Shown here one piece after another: positions 33,057 through 41,358 of a stretch of 64,000 nt of DNA; within the stretch, counting starts at the first letter, position 1; each line of letters begins with the position of its first letter. The DNA is from an uncultured Selenomonadales bacterium (GTDB lineage: Bacteria > Bacillota > Negativicutes > Selenomonadales > Selenomonadaceae). Under the pieces are notes generated by a model. It made no database searches and was not told the DNA's origin. It saw only the letters and a program-made list of their open reading frames with translations. The stretch is taken from contig CALFJB010000075.1 of NCBI GenBank assembly GCA_937877565.1, positions 62,001 to 126,000 of the forward strand, given 5' to 3'. The position numbers and the translations under genes are program-made.

Positions 33057-34715
33057 TTGGCAGAAAAAATTGGAAAATTTGGTTACGGCGGCTTATTAAT
33101 TATGCTTGCCTGCAGTATAACAATTTTAAAAGTTTGGGGGTTGGACAACGACACGTGGTTTATTTTGAATTGCGGGCGGTACGTAGTTGAAACGGGAACA
33201 ATCCCACACGTAGAATTTGCAACGATGCACGAAAATTTACATTACGTGATGGAGCAATGGTTGACGGCGGTTATTTTCTGGAAAATTTTTGACAACTTCG
33301 GCGCGGACGGGCTGATATTTTTTGCGTGGCTTGTTGGTTTTATTTTAATGTTCGTCTATTTCAGAATTTGTATGTATGTCAGCGGCGGCAATGAAAAAGT
33401 TTCGGTATTATTATCCGTGTTAATTGCAAAACCCGTTACATTGGGATTTATCGTTACACGTCCGCAAATTTTATCGACGTTGCTTTTATTGATTGAAGTT
33501 TTTCTGCTGGAAAAATTTGTACGCGAGAAAAAAATTTGGACGTTGTGCATTTTGCCGATAATTTCAGTAATTTTTATAAATTTGCATTGCGCACTTTTTC
33601 CAATGTTAATTGTTGTAATGTTGCCGTTCATTGCCGAAAGTTTGTATTTAAAATTAAAACCCGCAGAAAATTTTGACATTCCACTTTTGCCGCTGATAAT
33701 TTCGGCGGTTGGAATATTTTTGGCGGGCTTTATAAATCCATACGGCTGGGAGGCAATAACTTTTATTTTCACGTCGTACGATCCGGAAATTCACGGAATG
33801 ATATCAGAAGTGCAACCTGCATCTGCGGGAGATACTTTGGGAATTGCGTTATTCGTATTTTCGGCGTTTCTGATAATCGCACAAACTAAAAAACGTCTGC
33901 CGCTAAGATATTTTTTTCTGTCGTTCGGAATAATGATTTTGGGATTTATGGCACTGCGGAGCATATTTTTATTTTTGATTTTGTCAACGTTCCCGCTTGC
34001 CTACGCCGCCAAAGATTGGCATCCCTTCGACAAAATTTTTAATTGGCGATATAAAGCATTTGCGCCGCTGTTTATAATCTGCGCGGTAGAAATTTTTTTG
34101 GTTTACAGAATGGCTGAAGATTCAATTTGGGAAATGCACCCGCCGATGAAAATTATTTTTGCCTTGACGATAATTTTTTTGATATGTTTTACATTTTTTT
34201 ACAGACGGGAAGGAAAATTATTCAGCGAAGAAATTTTTATTTTGCGTCGCAAGCCGTTAATTGTTTTGGCAACTTTTCAGATTATGATTTTTTTTGCGGG
34301 AATTTATTTTCAATCGCCTGCTGAAAAACCGGAGCCGCATAAACCTGCCGCAGATTTTTTACTGTCGAAAAACCGCGCCGAAGATATAATTCTTTACACG
34401 GGATTTAACGACGGAGCTTACTTTGAGTTTCGCAGACTAAAAACTTACATGGATGCTCGCCCTGAAATTTTTGCTAAGTCTAACAATCACCAAAAAGATA
34501 TTATCCGCGAATATTTTTCTTTTATAAATGGAGATTTGGATTATAGAGAGTTTTTTTCTCGCTACAATTTTACGCACATTTTTGTAGCCACAGATAATAA
34601 AATTCCGTACTTAATGTTGTCCAATGATGAAAATTACCGCGTTGTTTTTGAGTATGACTTTGAGCAATGGGGCAATAAACTGCACGGAAAAATTTTTATG
34701 CCGGTGAGAAAATGA
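33057..34715 (+). CDS. Large membrane protein, GT-C glycosyltransferase-like
   Basis: A 552-residue protein with about eleven transmembrane helices and a soluble C-terminal ~120 residues. After TM1 it has LDNDTWFILNCGRYVVETGTIPHVEF and HYVMEQWLTAVIFWKIFDNFG. This layout recalls uncharacterised GT-C-type membrane proteins with a D.WWH-like loop and WL.E segment, so a lipid-linked sugar transferase is possible. That assignment is by pattern memory and is weak. TTG 33057 lies 8 bases after GGGGTG. It overlaps hemW by 4 bases and so shares its transcript. Confidence 0.65.
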   Translation: MAEKIGKFGYGGLLIMLACSITILKVWGLDNDTWFILNCGRYVVETGTIPHVEFATMHENLHYVMEQWLTAVIFWKIFDNFGADGLIFFAWLVGFILMFVYFRICMYVSGGNEKVSVLLSVLIAKPVTLGFIVTRPQILSTLLLLIEVFLLEKFVREKKIWTLCILPIISVIFINLHCALFPMLIVVMLPFIAESLYLKLKPAENFDIPLLPLIISAVGIFLAGFINPYGWEAITFIFTSYDPEIHGMISEVQPASAGDTLGIALFVFSAFLIIAQTKKRLPLRYFFLSFGIMILGFMALRSIFLFLILSTFPLAYAAKDWHPFDKIFNWRYKAFAPLFIICAVEIFLVYRMAEDSIWEMHPPMKIIFALTIIFLICFTFFYRREGKLFSEEIFILRRKPLIVLATFQIMIFFAGIYFQSPAEKPEPHKPAADFLLSKNRAEDIILYTGFNDGAYFEFRRLKTYMDARPEIFAKSNNHQKDIIREYFSFINGDLDYREFFSRYNFTHIFVATDNKIPYLMLSNDENYRVVFEYDFEQWGNKLHGKIFMPVRK

Positions 34716-35803
34716 TTTACATTCACATTCCATTTTGCGTTAGAAAATGCAATTACTGCGCGTTCAATTCAAAAGTTTCAAACGCTGAAGAAATTGCTGA
34801 TTATGTTGACGCGCTAATTTCCGAAATAAAATCTAATCCCTACAACCTACAACCCAAAACCTTATACTTCGGCGGCGGCACTCCAACGATTTTAAAAATA
34901 AATCAGCTTGAAAAAATTCTTTCGCAGTTTAAAATTGACGGCGCGGCAGAAATTACTATTGAGGCAAATCCCGGCACTGTTGACGAAAATTATTTGAAAA
35001 ACTTGCGCGAAATTGGATTTAACAGAATAAGTTTGGGCGTTCAAAGTTTCAATGACAATCTACTAAAAATTTTAGGCAGGATTCACGATTCAAAAACTGC
35101 GCTTGAAACAATTCAAACTGCTAAGAAATTTTTTGATAACGTGAGTATTGATTTAATGTATGGCTTGCCGAATCAAAAACTTTGTGACGTTCAAAAATCT
35201 GTAGAAATTGCCGTCGCGCAGGATATTCAGCACATTTCAATTTACGGCTTGGAAATTGAGGACGGTACAAATTTTGGCAAGCTGTACGCCGCAGGAAAAT
35301 TAAATTTGCCTGATGATGACTCAATGTACGATTTTATAACTGAAGAATTACCGCGCGCAGGTTTTCGCCGCTACGAAATTTCAAACTTTGCAAAGAAAAA
35401 TTTTGAAAGTCGCCACAATCTCGGCTACTGGACAGGCAAAAAATATTTGGGATTCGGCGCGGGCGCACATTCCTACAACGGCAAAATTCGCAGTTCAAAT
35501 ATTTGTGACGTGGCAACTTATATAAAAAAAATCCGCTCCGGCGAAAGTGTTTCCATACTTGAGGAAATTGTTTCGCCAAAAGCGGCTATGGAAGAGTTTT
35601 GCTTTTTAGGTTTACGCACTGCCGAAGGTTTAAGCGTTGAAACTTTTTATAAAAATTTCGGCAAAAATATTTTTGAAATTTACGGCGCGGTTATCGAAAA
35701 AAATTTGAAACTCGGTTTACTTGAAAATTCCAACGGCAGAATTTTTTTAACGCCGCACGGTATGAAATTCGGCAATGTAGTTTTTGCAGATTTTCTTTTG
35801 TAA
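34712..35803 (+). CDS. hemW: Radical SAM haem chaperone HemW (HemN-like)
   Basis: A 363-residue radical-SAM protein with the HemW-type cluster motif IPFCVRKCNYCAF (Cys-x3-Cys-x2-Cys), TLYFGGGTPTI, EITIEANPGTVDENYL, NRISLGVQSFNDNLLKILGRIHD and a C-terminal HemN-C domain. HemW binds haem and delivers it to apoproteins; it lacks the extra N-terminal residues of true HemN oxidases. ATG 34712 overlaps the preceding gene stop (ATGA). Terminator directly after. Confidence 0.92.
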   Translation: MIYIHIPFCVRKCNYCAFNSKVSNAEEIADYVDALISEIKSNPYNLQPKTLYFGGGTPTILKINQLEKILSQFKIDGAAEITIEANPGTVDENYLKNLREIGFNRISLGVQSFNDNLLKILGRIHDSKTALETIQTAKKFFDNVSIDLMYGLPNQKLCDVQKSVEIAVAQDIQHISIYGLEIEDGTNFGKLYAAGKLNLPDDDSMYDFITEELPRAGFRRYEISNFAKKNFESRHNLGYWTGKKYLGFGAGAHSYNGKIRSSNICDVATYIKKIRSGESVSILEEIVSPKAAMEEFCFLGLRTAEGLSVETFYKNFGKNIFEIYGAVIEKNLKLGLLENSNGRIFLTPHGMKFGNVVFADFLL

Positions 35804-35805
35804 TT

Positions 35806-35844
35806 AAAAATCGCCTGTCGAATTTTTAACAGACGATTTTTTTT
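35806..35844 (+). terminator. Terminator of the GT-C-like/hemW operon
   Basis: AAAATCG(C)CTGT ... ACAG(A)CGATTTT stem with a T8 run. Confidence 0.85.
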
Positions 35845-35914
35845 CGCGGCGTTCCAAAACGTAGAAACGTCGTTTTTGGCTGATTTTTTAAAAATCTTTA
35901 AAGCCAAATATTTA

Positions 35915-36064
35915 TCGTGAACCACCCACGACTAAAAACGCGAGCTTCGAGGAGACAGCGATTTCTCATGTCCCCATTAAGAAGTTTGGCTAAATGCCCT
36001 TATTCTTACAGGCGTGTCCACGTCGCCCCTACACGATAAGACCTCAAGTCTACACGCTTACTTA
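35915..36064 (-). pseudogene. Relic of an IS200/IS605-type TnpB gene end and its right terminus
   Basis: The 325-base gap after hemW contains no intact gene. Read on the minus strand it encodes a broken C-terminal TnpB-like tail (LRSYRVGATWTRL, stops, GHLAKLLNGDMRNRCLLEA). Just beyond, CTCGCG-TTTTTAGT-CGTGGG then GGTTCAC (around 35921-35950) looks like the 3' hairpin of IS605-family elements and their guide RNA. Stops and the missing 5' part show it is dead. The resemblance is from pattern memory, so moderate confidence. Confidence 0.5.
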
Positions 36065-36128
36065 ATACTTTTTTGCTAAAGCGGAAGTCTAACCGCTAAG
36101 CTTAGTTTAATCATTTTTAGCATTGATG

Positions 36129-36239
36129 TCAATAGCGACGTTTCAGATTGTTCATGCCGATTTCCATAAAAGTTTTTTTAGGCAGTCCGTGAAAAAATAA
36201 GCCGGAAATTAAAATATTTGTATCAATTAGTATTCGCAT
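36129..36239 (-). pseudogene. Truncated VapC-type PIN-domain toxin
   Basis: A 36-residue remnant: MRILIDTNILISGLFF is the first strand and first catalytic Asp of a PIN ribonuclease, then ...MNNLKRRY and a stop. Complete PIN toxins are ~130 residues with three or four acidic residues; all but the first are lost here. It overlaps the antitoxin gene by 17 bases, the usual coupled arrangement. The TnpB relic begins ~65 bases beyond the stop, so an insertion or deletion linked to it probably removed the toxin. Confidence 0.75.
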
Positions 36240-36468
36240 TTTTCCGCGCTCTTTCTTCGTATCTTGAAGCTTTAATTCCGCCTTTGATAAAGTTGCTTAT
36301 TTCTTGTTCATATTTATCAGGGTCGGCTTGCCATCTTGCAATTTTGGCATCTTCATTTTCAATTTCTTGCTCTTCAATAAATTTTTTTATCATCTCGTTC
36401 AACCAATAAATATAATCATCAGGAATTTTTTCAATCAATTCAAATGTTTCATTTCTGATAGCTGACAT
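36223..36468 (-). CDS. Probable VapB-type antitoxin, now without a working toxin
   Basis: An 81-residue, highly charged helical protein (MSAIRNETFELIEKIPDDY, WLNEMIKKFIEEQEIENEDA, FIKGGIKASRYEERARKNA). It is placed and sized like an antitoxin and overlaps a PIN-domain start. GGAGGTG lies 5-9 bases before ATG 36468. No clear DNA-binding fold was recognised, so the antitoxin role rests on context. If the toxin remnant is inactive, this gene may be decaying or may cross-neutralise another toxin. Confidence 0.65.
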   Translation of the reverse strand: MSAIRNETFELIEKIPDDYIYWLNEMIKKFIEEQEIENEDAKIARWQADPDKYEQEISNFIKGGIKASRYEERARKNANTN

Positions 36469-36481
36469 AAAAACACCTCCA

Positions 36482-36516
36482 AAAAAACTCCGACAAAAAC
36501 TTTTGCCGAAGTTTTA
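36482..36516 (-). terminator. Terminator downstream of the sugar acetyltransferase
   Basis: On the minus strand AAACTTCGGCAAA ... TTTGTCGGAGTTT followed by a T-run, ~20 bases past the stop at 36538. Confidence 0.75.
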
Positions 36517-36537
36517 ATTTTTTTGGACTTTTGAAAT

Positions 36538-37104
36538 TTATTCCACGTCGTTTGGAATATTTTTAATAAGTTTCGCAGGAACGCCGCCGACCAAAGAATT
36601 ATCTGCAACGTCTTTAGTAACAACCGCGCCCGCCGCAATTATAACGTTATTGCCAATCGTGACGCCGGGCAAAATTGTAACATTTGCGCCAATCCAAACA
36701 TCATTGCCAATTTTAACAGGCTTGCCAATTCCTAAATGTTTACGCCGTCCCATTGGGCTAAGCGGATGATTTACCGTTGTTATTAAAGTGTTCGGTCCAA
36801 TCATAACATAATCGCCAATTTGCACTTCCATAATATCCAAAATCGTCACGTTGAAATTTGCCAAAAAATAATCGCCAACGTGAATATTTTTGCCGTTATC
36901 GCAGTTAAAAACCGGCAATACTACAGGATTTTTGCCCGCACTTCCAAAAAGTTCACGAAGAGCTTTTTCATTGTCTGCATAATCTGTAACAGGTATTGCA
37001 TTGAGTTTTTGACAAAGTTTAACCGCGTTCAATTTCAGCGCGTCAACTTCAGGATCATAAAAATCATATTCAAGCCCTGCACGGAGTTTTTCAACTTCAG
37101 TCAT
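36538..37104 (-). CDS. Maltose/galactoside O-acetyltransferase family
   Basis: A 188-residue left-handed beta-helix acetyltransferase that moves acetyl from acetyl-CoA to a sugar hydroxyl. It begins MTEVEKLRAGLEYDFYDPEV and contains FNCDNGKNIHVGDYFLANFN, the catalytic-His region TTVNHPLSPMGRR, hexapeptide repeats (KPVKIGNDVWIGANVTILPGVTIGNNVIIAAGAVVTKDV) and GVPAKLIKNI. GGGAGA precedes ATG 37104. It follows the flavin reductase gene by 18 bases. Confidence 0.92.
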   Translation of the reverse strand: MTEVEKLRAGLEYDFYDPEVDALKLNAVKLCQKLNAIPVTDYADNEKALRELFGSAGKNPVVLPVFNCDNGKNIHVGDYFLANFNVTILDIMEVQIGDYVMIGPNTLITTVNHPLSPMGRRKHLGIGKPVKIGNDVWIGANVTILPGVTIGNNVIIAAGAVVTKDVADNSLVGGVPAKLIKNIPNDVE

Positions 37105-37122
37105 TTTAATTTCTCCCAAAAA

Positions 37123-37695
37123 TTATTTTTTCATAAGACTTGCGCCCGCGTTCCACGCCTTGCCGATTTTTTCGCCAACTTTGTAATAGCCGTTTTGGAA
37201 TTGGTCGAATACAAACGCATTTAATTTTCCTGCGTCAACTTTGCCTTTTTCGTCAAGTACGCTTTCATCTGCAATAACGTTGACAATTTCGCCCAAAACT
37301 CTCAAGCCGTAAGGTTGATTCTGCATTTCAATAACTTTACATTCCAAAGTTACGGGATATTCTTCAACGATTGGCGCGTTGACGCGGGAACTTTTAACCG
37401 CCGTCATTTTGGAGCGTTCAAATTTATCTTTCATTTTGTTGCCGGTTGCAATTCCAAAAAAATCAGATTCTTTAATGTGCGCAACGTCAGCGATTGAAAG
37501 TGTAAACGCCTTTGTATTTTTCAAATTTGCAACTGTTTTATGATCTTCGCCCAAATTCAGCGCAACCATATTTTCTGCGCAAATTCCGCCCCACGCCATA
37601 TTCATAACGTCAACAGTTTCATCTTCGTTGTAAGTTGCAATCATCAAAACGGGCATTGGGAAAAGGTACGGTTGAACGCCTAAATCTTTTTTCAT
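37123..37695 (-). CDS. Flavin reductase-like FMN-binding protein
   Basis: A 190-residue split-barrel flavin-binding protein of the flavin reductase-like family: PYLFPMPVLMIATYNEDETVDVMNMAWGG, NLGEDHKTVANLKNTKAFTLSI, DFFGIATGNKMKDKFERS, ECKVIEMQNQPYGLRVLGEIVN. It is likely to reduce or bind FMN; the partner is unknown. ATG 37695 after GGAGG. Co-directional with ilvN (20 bases) and the acetyltransferase. Confidence 0.88.
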   Translation of the reverse strand: MKKDLGVQPYLFPMPVLMIATYNEDETVDVMNMAWGGICAENMVALNLGEDHKTVANLKNTKAFTLSIADVAHIKESDFFGIATGNKMKDKFERSKMTAVKSSRVNAPIVEEYPVTLECKVIEMQNQPYGLRVLGEIVNVIADESVLDEKGKVDAGKLNAFVFDQFQNGYYKVGEKIGKAWNAGASLMKK

Positions 37696-37714
37696 TTTAA
37701 AACCTCCAAAAATT

Positions 37715-38215
37715 TTACATTTTTTTTACGGGAACGGGACCGCGTGAAAGTGCAATAGCTCCCGTGCGTGCAATTTCTACAATTTCATAATCGCTTAAAA
37801 CTTCGCAGAAAGCGTCAATTTTCTGTTGGTTGCCGGTAAGTTCGATAATGACATTTTCGCTTGTCACGTCAACAATTTTTGCGCGGAAAATATCAACCAC
37901 GCTAACCAAATCTGCGCGATTTTCTTTTGACGCCTTAATTTTTATCATAACCAGTTCGCGCTCAATCGAAGGAGCTTTGCTAAGATTTACAATTTTAATC
38001 ACGTCAATTAACTTGCCAAGCTGATTAACAACTTGATCCAGTTCGTTTTCACTTTCGACGCTTACAACAATGTTAATTCTTGTAACGCTGGGTTCTTCGG
38101 TGTAACCTGCGGAAATACTTTCAATGTTAAAAGCGCGGCGGCTAATCAGTCCCGCAACGTGCGTTAATACGCCGGGTTTATTGTCTACAAGGACAGCTAA
38201 TAAAAATTTTTTCAA
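37715..38215 (-). CDS. ilvN: Acetolactate synthase small (regulatory) subunit
   Basis: A 166-residue ACT-domain regulatory subunit that stimulates acetolactate synthase and confers valine feedback. The ACT domain (LLAVLVDNKPGVLTHVAGLISRRAFNIESISAGYTEEP, TRINIVVS) is followed by the C-terminal ALS small-subunit domain (RELVMIKIKASKENRADLVSVVDIFRAKIVDVTSENVIIELTG). TTG 38215 lies 7 bases after AAGGAGG. It is separated from ilvB by a repeat element, an SPFH gene and a tiny membrane ORF, although all run in the same direction. Confidence 0.95.
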   Translation of the reverse strand: MKKFLLAVLVDNKPGVLTHVAGLISRRAFNIESISAGYTEEPSVTRINIVVSVESENELDQVVNQLGKLIDVIKIVNLSKAPSIERELVMIKIKASKENRADLVSVVDIFRAKIVDVTSENVIIELTGNQQKIDAFCEVLSDYEIVEIARTGAIALSRGPVPVKKM

Positions 38216-38287
38216 GTTCAGACCTCCTTAATTGGATGCAGTTGAATAATTCCAAATTCGCCAAAATGTTTCTAATTTCTTTTTATA

Positions 38288-38424
38288 TGTACTTTTCTTT
38301 TCCAAAGCAAAAAGGAGCAATGCTCCTACTCGTCGCATTGCAAGTACCAAAAGAAAGTGCTTTTTGTTCCGCAGATGATTCATTCCGTGAATCAATCTGC
38401 GGCGGCAGTCATCCTTGACTGCCG
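38288..38424. repeat. Structured intergenic element, class A copy 2 (inverted)
   Basis: Between the SPFH gene and ilvN. The A/T-rich flank (GTACTTTTCTTTTCC...CAAGTACCAAAAGAAAGTGC, 38288-38365), with an extra GGAGCAATGCTCC hairpin inside, precedes the 56-base double hairpin 38369-38424. Its second stem reads CGGCAGTC/GACTGCCG. Reverse complement matches 32844-32899 and 54010-54065. Confidence 0.8.
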
Positions 38425-38487
38425 GGTTTTCCCTTCACTTGGTTATTAATCAACACGACTTAGTGGCAATTTTTTAATAAATAGAAA

Positions 38488-39411
38488 TTATTTTAAATTT
38501 ATCAACGATTCGGTATTGTCGCCAAGTTGGTATACCGGCAATTTTCCGTCCCATTTTTCTATTGCGTGTTGACGTATGACATTATCGCTCAAAGATTGTT
38601 GAAGTAGTGCGTTTGCCTTCGCTTGTCCTTCCGCCTCAATTATCATTGCATCAGCTTTACCTTTGGCTTGAATACGTGCTTTTTCGGCTTCAACTTCGGC
38701 AGTTTGCTTTTCAATCTTCGCCTGTTCGTAAACATTTTGGGCGTTGACAACTTTTTGAATCGCCTCTTTAGTTTGTTCGTCAGGTACAACGTCAGACAAG
38801 TTAAAAGTTTCAATCACAATCCCAAATTCAATCAGCGAATTTCTAAATTTGTCAAAAACTTTTGCGTTAATTTCAGGGCGTTTGTCGCCGACTAAGTCCA
38901 TTAAACTATATTGGCTGGTAACTTCGTTAATGGCTTGATACATTTCGTTTTTCACGTAGCCGGATTCAATGTATTCTGTCGAACGCCCGCGAAATTTTGT
39001 AAAAATCGCAGGAAGTTTTTCAACGTCCATATGAAAAGAATATGTCACGGAAACATTAACCTGCTTGCCGTCTTTCGTATTTACATTTATGGAGCTGTCA
39101 GAGCCTTTTCTGCCGTCAGCAGACTTTGTGTAATAAACTGTTTCGGTACTTACAGGATATTCGATAACCTTTTTCCAAGGGGCAACGACATGATAACCCT
39201 GCGACAAAACAGAATCTTCAACGCCGCCATTCATATTGTAGATAACTCCGGCGTAACCGGGCGAAATTTTACAGATAACAGAAAAGCCCAATCCCGCCAA
39301 AATAATTAAACCGACGCCAATTCCAATAGTACCCAATCTTTGTTTTAAAGCGGCTGAATCAATTTTTATTTCTTCATCTTCAGAATTATTTTTGTTATCG
39401 TCGTCGTTCAT
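38488..39411 (-). CDS. SPFH/prohibitin-family membrane protein
   Basis: A 307-residue protein with a short acidic N-terminus, one transmembrane helix (~30-50; TIGIGVGLIILAGLGFSVI), an SPFH domain (GYAGVIYNMNGGVEDSVLSQGYHVVAPWKKVIEYPVSTETVYY, YIESGYVKNEMYQAINEV, FGIVIETFNLSDVVPDEQTKEAIQ) and a charged C-terminal coiled coil (EQAKIEKQTAEVEAEKARIQAKGKADAMI). Such proteins form membrane scaffold rings. Its ATG overlaps the stop of the 43-residue ORF upstream. Unusually placed between ilvB and ilvN. Confidence 0.9.
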   Translation of the reverse strand: MNDDDNKNNSEDEEIKIDSAALKQRLGTIGIGVGLIILAGLGFSVICKISPGYAGVIYNMNGGVEDSVLSQGYHVVAPWKKVIEYPVSTETVYYTKSADGRKGSDSSINVNTKDGKQVNVSVTYSFHMDVEKLPAIFTKFRGRSTEYIESGYVKNEMYQAINEVTSQYSLMDLVGDKRPEINAKVFDKFRNSLIEFGIVIETFNLSDVVPDEQTKEAIQKVVNAQNVYEQAKIEKQTAEVEAEKARIQAKGKADAMIIEAEGQAKANALLQQSLSDNVIRQHAIEKWDGKLPVYQLGDNTESLINLK

Positions 39412-39539
39412 TTTTTGCCACCTGTCAATTTTCTAAAAGTTTTTATTATCCAACTGCCAAAAGTTTTGCCGTGTTCGAGCGATAAAATTACCCACGCAAA
39501 AACTAAAAAAATTACGCAACAGAAAAAGAATACGCCCAT
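39408..39539 (-). CDS. Tiny single-span membrane protein
   Basis: A 43-residue protein MGVFFFCCVIFLVFAWVILS then LEHGKTFGSWIIKTFRKLTGGKK: one hydrophobic helix and a basic C-terminal tail. GGAG lies ~7 bases before ATG 39539, and its stop overlaps the SPFH ATG (ATGA). Coupling suggests a partner or leader peptide for the SPFH protein. No family recognised. Confidence 0.65.
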   Translation of the reverse strand: MGVFFFCCVIFLVFAWVILSLEHGKTFGSWIIKTFRKLTGGKK

Positions 39540-39543
39540 TAAA

Positions 39544-41229
39544 TCACTCCAAAACCATTTGATCTAAACGCTTGCCGCCCGGTACCATTGGCAAAACGTT
39601 TTCATCTTGCGGCACGTAAACATCAATGACTGCCGCGCCTTTTGAAAATAAAATTTCCGGCAATTCAGTTTCAAGCTCCGCCGCCTTCGTCAAACGATAA
39701 CCGCGCACGCCCATAGCTTCAGCAATTTTTATAAAGTCGCGTTTCAAATTCAATTCTGACGCCGAATAATGATGATTGTAGAAAAGGCGTTGCCATTGCC
39801 CGACCATTCCCAAAATAAAATTGTGGACGATAACAATTTTAATATCAATGTTGTTATCTGCGATTGTCGCCAATTCTTGAATGTTCATCATAATTGAGCC
39901 GTCGCCCGTGAAAAGTACCACGTTTTTATCAGGGCAAGCAAGTTTTGCGCCCATTGCGGCAGGAAGTCCATAACCCATTGTGCCAAGTCCGCCGCTGGTT
40001 AAAAATTGGCGCGGGGCTTGAGTTTTGAAAAATTGCGCCGCCCACATTTGATGCTGTCCAACGTCAGTAACGGCGATTGTATTTGCGTCGCAAAGTTCGC
40101 TGATTTTTGAAATTAACGCACCGGGTTTAATAACTTCGCCGTCAGGTTGATAACTGAATAAATGTTTGTTGCCTTTTTCAATGGACAAATTCAGCCAACT
40201 GTTAAATTTCTGTTTGAAATTAGTTTCAGAGGCGTTGAGTTTATCGCGCAGGAGCGGCAAGGAATTTTTTAAATCGCCCAAAACTTTTATATCGACTTGA
40301 ACATTTTTATTGACTTCAGCAGGATCAATTTCAAAATGAACAATCTTAGCGTTTGGTGCAAATTCCGCAACTTTGCCGGTAACTCTGTCGCTGAATCTCA
40401 TTCCAATGCACAAAAGTAAATCGCATTCTTGAATAGCAATATTTGCGCCGTAACTGCCGTGCATACCGGCAAAACCTAAATAACCTTCGCGGTTAGGTTC
40501 AATGCAACCCAAGCCCATTAAAGTTGAAGTGCAAGGACAGCCGAGCTTGTCAAGAATTTCTCTAACAACATTTGAAGTTTCAGAAATGACAACGCCGCCG
40601 CCTACAAAAACTAACGGGAAATCAGCTTTTTCAATCGCCGCTACAACTTCATCAACTGCTTTTTCGTCGCAGGGATTTTCAGCCGTGTAGCCGCGCAGAT
40701 TTACACTTTCAGGATATTCAAAATCAATTTCAGAATTAAAAACATTCGCCGCAATGTCAATGCAAACGGGCGCAGGTCTGCCCGTCTGTGCAATGTAAAA
40801 AGCTTCCTTGACGACGCGCGGCAATTCTTCAACGTCTTTTACAAGGTAATTGTGCTTTGTAATTGGCGTGGTAATTCCGCAAACGTCAACTTCCTGAAAT
40901 GAATCCTTGCCAATGGCAGGACGAGCAACTTGTCCAGTAATACAAACAAGCGGCACTGAATCCATATTCGCCGTTGCAATTCCGGTGATTAAATTTGCCG
41001 CGCCGGGACCGGAAGTTGCAATTACTACGCCAACTTTACCCGTTGCACGTGCGTAACCGTCCGCCGCGTGTACCGCGCCTTGTTCGTGTCCCGTTAAAAT
41101 GTTCGGAAACTTAGATTTATAAATTTCGTCGTAGAGTTTCAAAACGACGCCGCCGGGATAACCAAAAACTAAATCGACGCCTTCATTTTTCAGGCACTCC
41201 AATAACGCCTGCGCTCCATTCATTTTCAA
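39544..41229 (-). CDS. ilvB: Acetolactate synthase large (catalytic) subunit
   Basis: A 561-residue ThDP enzyme that condenses pyruvate in branched-chain amino-acid synthesis. Signatures: EGVDLVFGYPGGVVLKLYDE, GHEQGAVHAADGYARATGKVGV, TSGPGAANLITGIATA, TSGGLGTMGYGLPAAMGAKLACPDKNVV, and the ThDP-binding GDGSIMMNIQELATIADNNI. GGAGGG lies 7 bases before TTG 41229; an ATG two codons later is farther away. Same direction as the ilvN gene 1.3 kb downstream. Confidence 0.96.
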   Translation of the reverse strand: MKMNGAQALLECLKNEGVDLVFGYPGGVVLKLYDEIYKSKFPNILTGHEQGAVHAADGYARATGKVGVVIATSGPGAANLITGIATANMDSVPLVCITGQVARPAIGKDSFQEVDVCGITTPITKHNYLVKDVEELPRVVKEAFYIAQTGRPAPVCIDIAANVFNSEIDFEYPESVNLRGYTAENPCDEKAVDEVVAAIEKADFPLVFVGGGVVISETSNVVREILDKLGCPCTSTLMGLGCIEPNREGYLGFAGMHGSYGANIAIQECDLLLCIGMRFSDRVTGKVAEFAPNAKIVHFEIDPAEVNKNVQVDIKVLGDLKNSLPLLRDKLNASETNFKQKFNSWLNLSIEKGNKHLFSYQPDGEVIKPGALISKISELCDANTIAVTDVGQHQMWAAQFFKTQAPRQFLTSGGLGTMGYGLPAAMGAKLACPDKNVVLFTGDGSIMMNIQELATIADNNIDIKIVIVHNFILGMVGQWQRLFYNHHYSASELNLKRDFIKIAEAMGVRGYRLTKAAELETELPEILFSKGAAVIDVYVPQDENVLPMVPGGKRLDQMVLE

Positions 41230-41297
41230 AAAATTTCCCTCCAATAAATTATTTCACGCAATTATAACAGATTGGAACATTTTGCACAAAAATTTTA

Positions 41298-41326
41298 TTT
41301 ACACCAAAGGCAAAATATTTTAGAAT
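41298..41326 (+). promoter_or_regulatory. Promoter of the DUF535 gene
   Basis: TTTACA (41298-41303), 17-base spacer, TAGAAT (41321-41326), ~30 bases upstream of the start codon. Confidence 0.6.
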
Positions 41327-41358
41327 AGCCTATCACAAAAAAATAAGAGGTCTTGATA

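Noticed and set aside
34838..34861. CCTACAACCTACAACCC unit run inside hemW as an inserted repeat
   Set aside because: The frame and length of HemW are intact there, so it may just be local codon composition.
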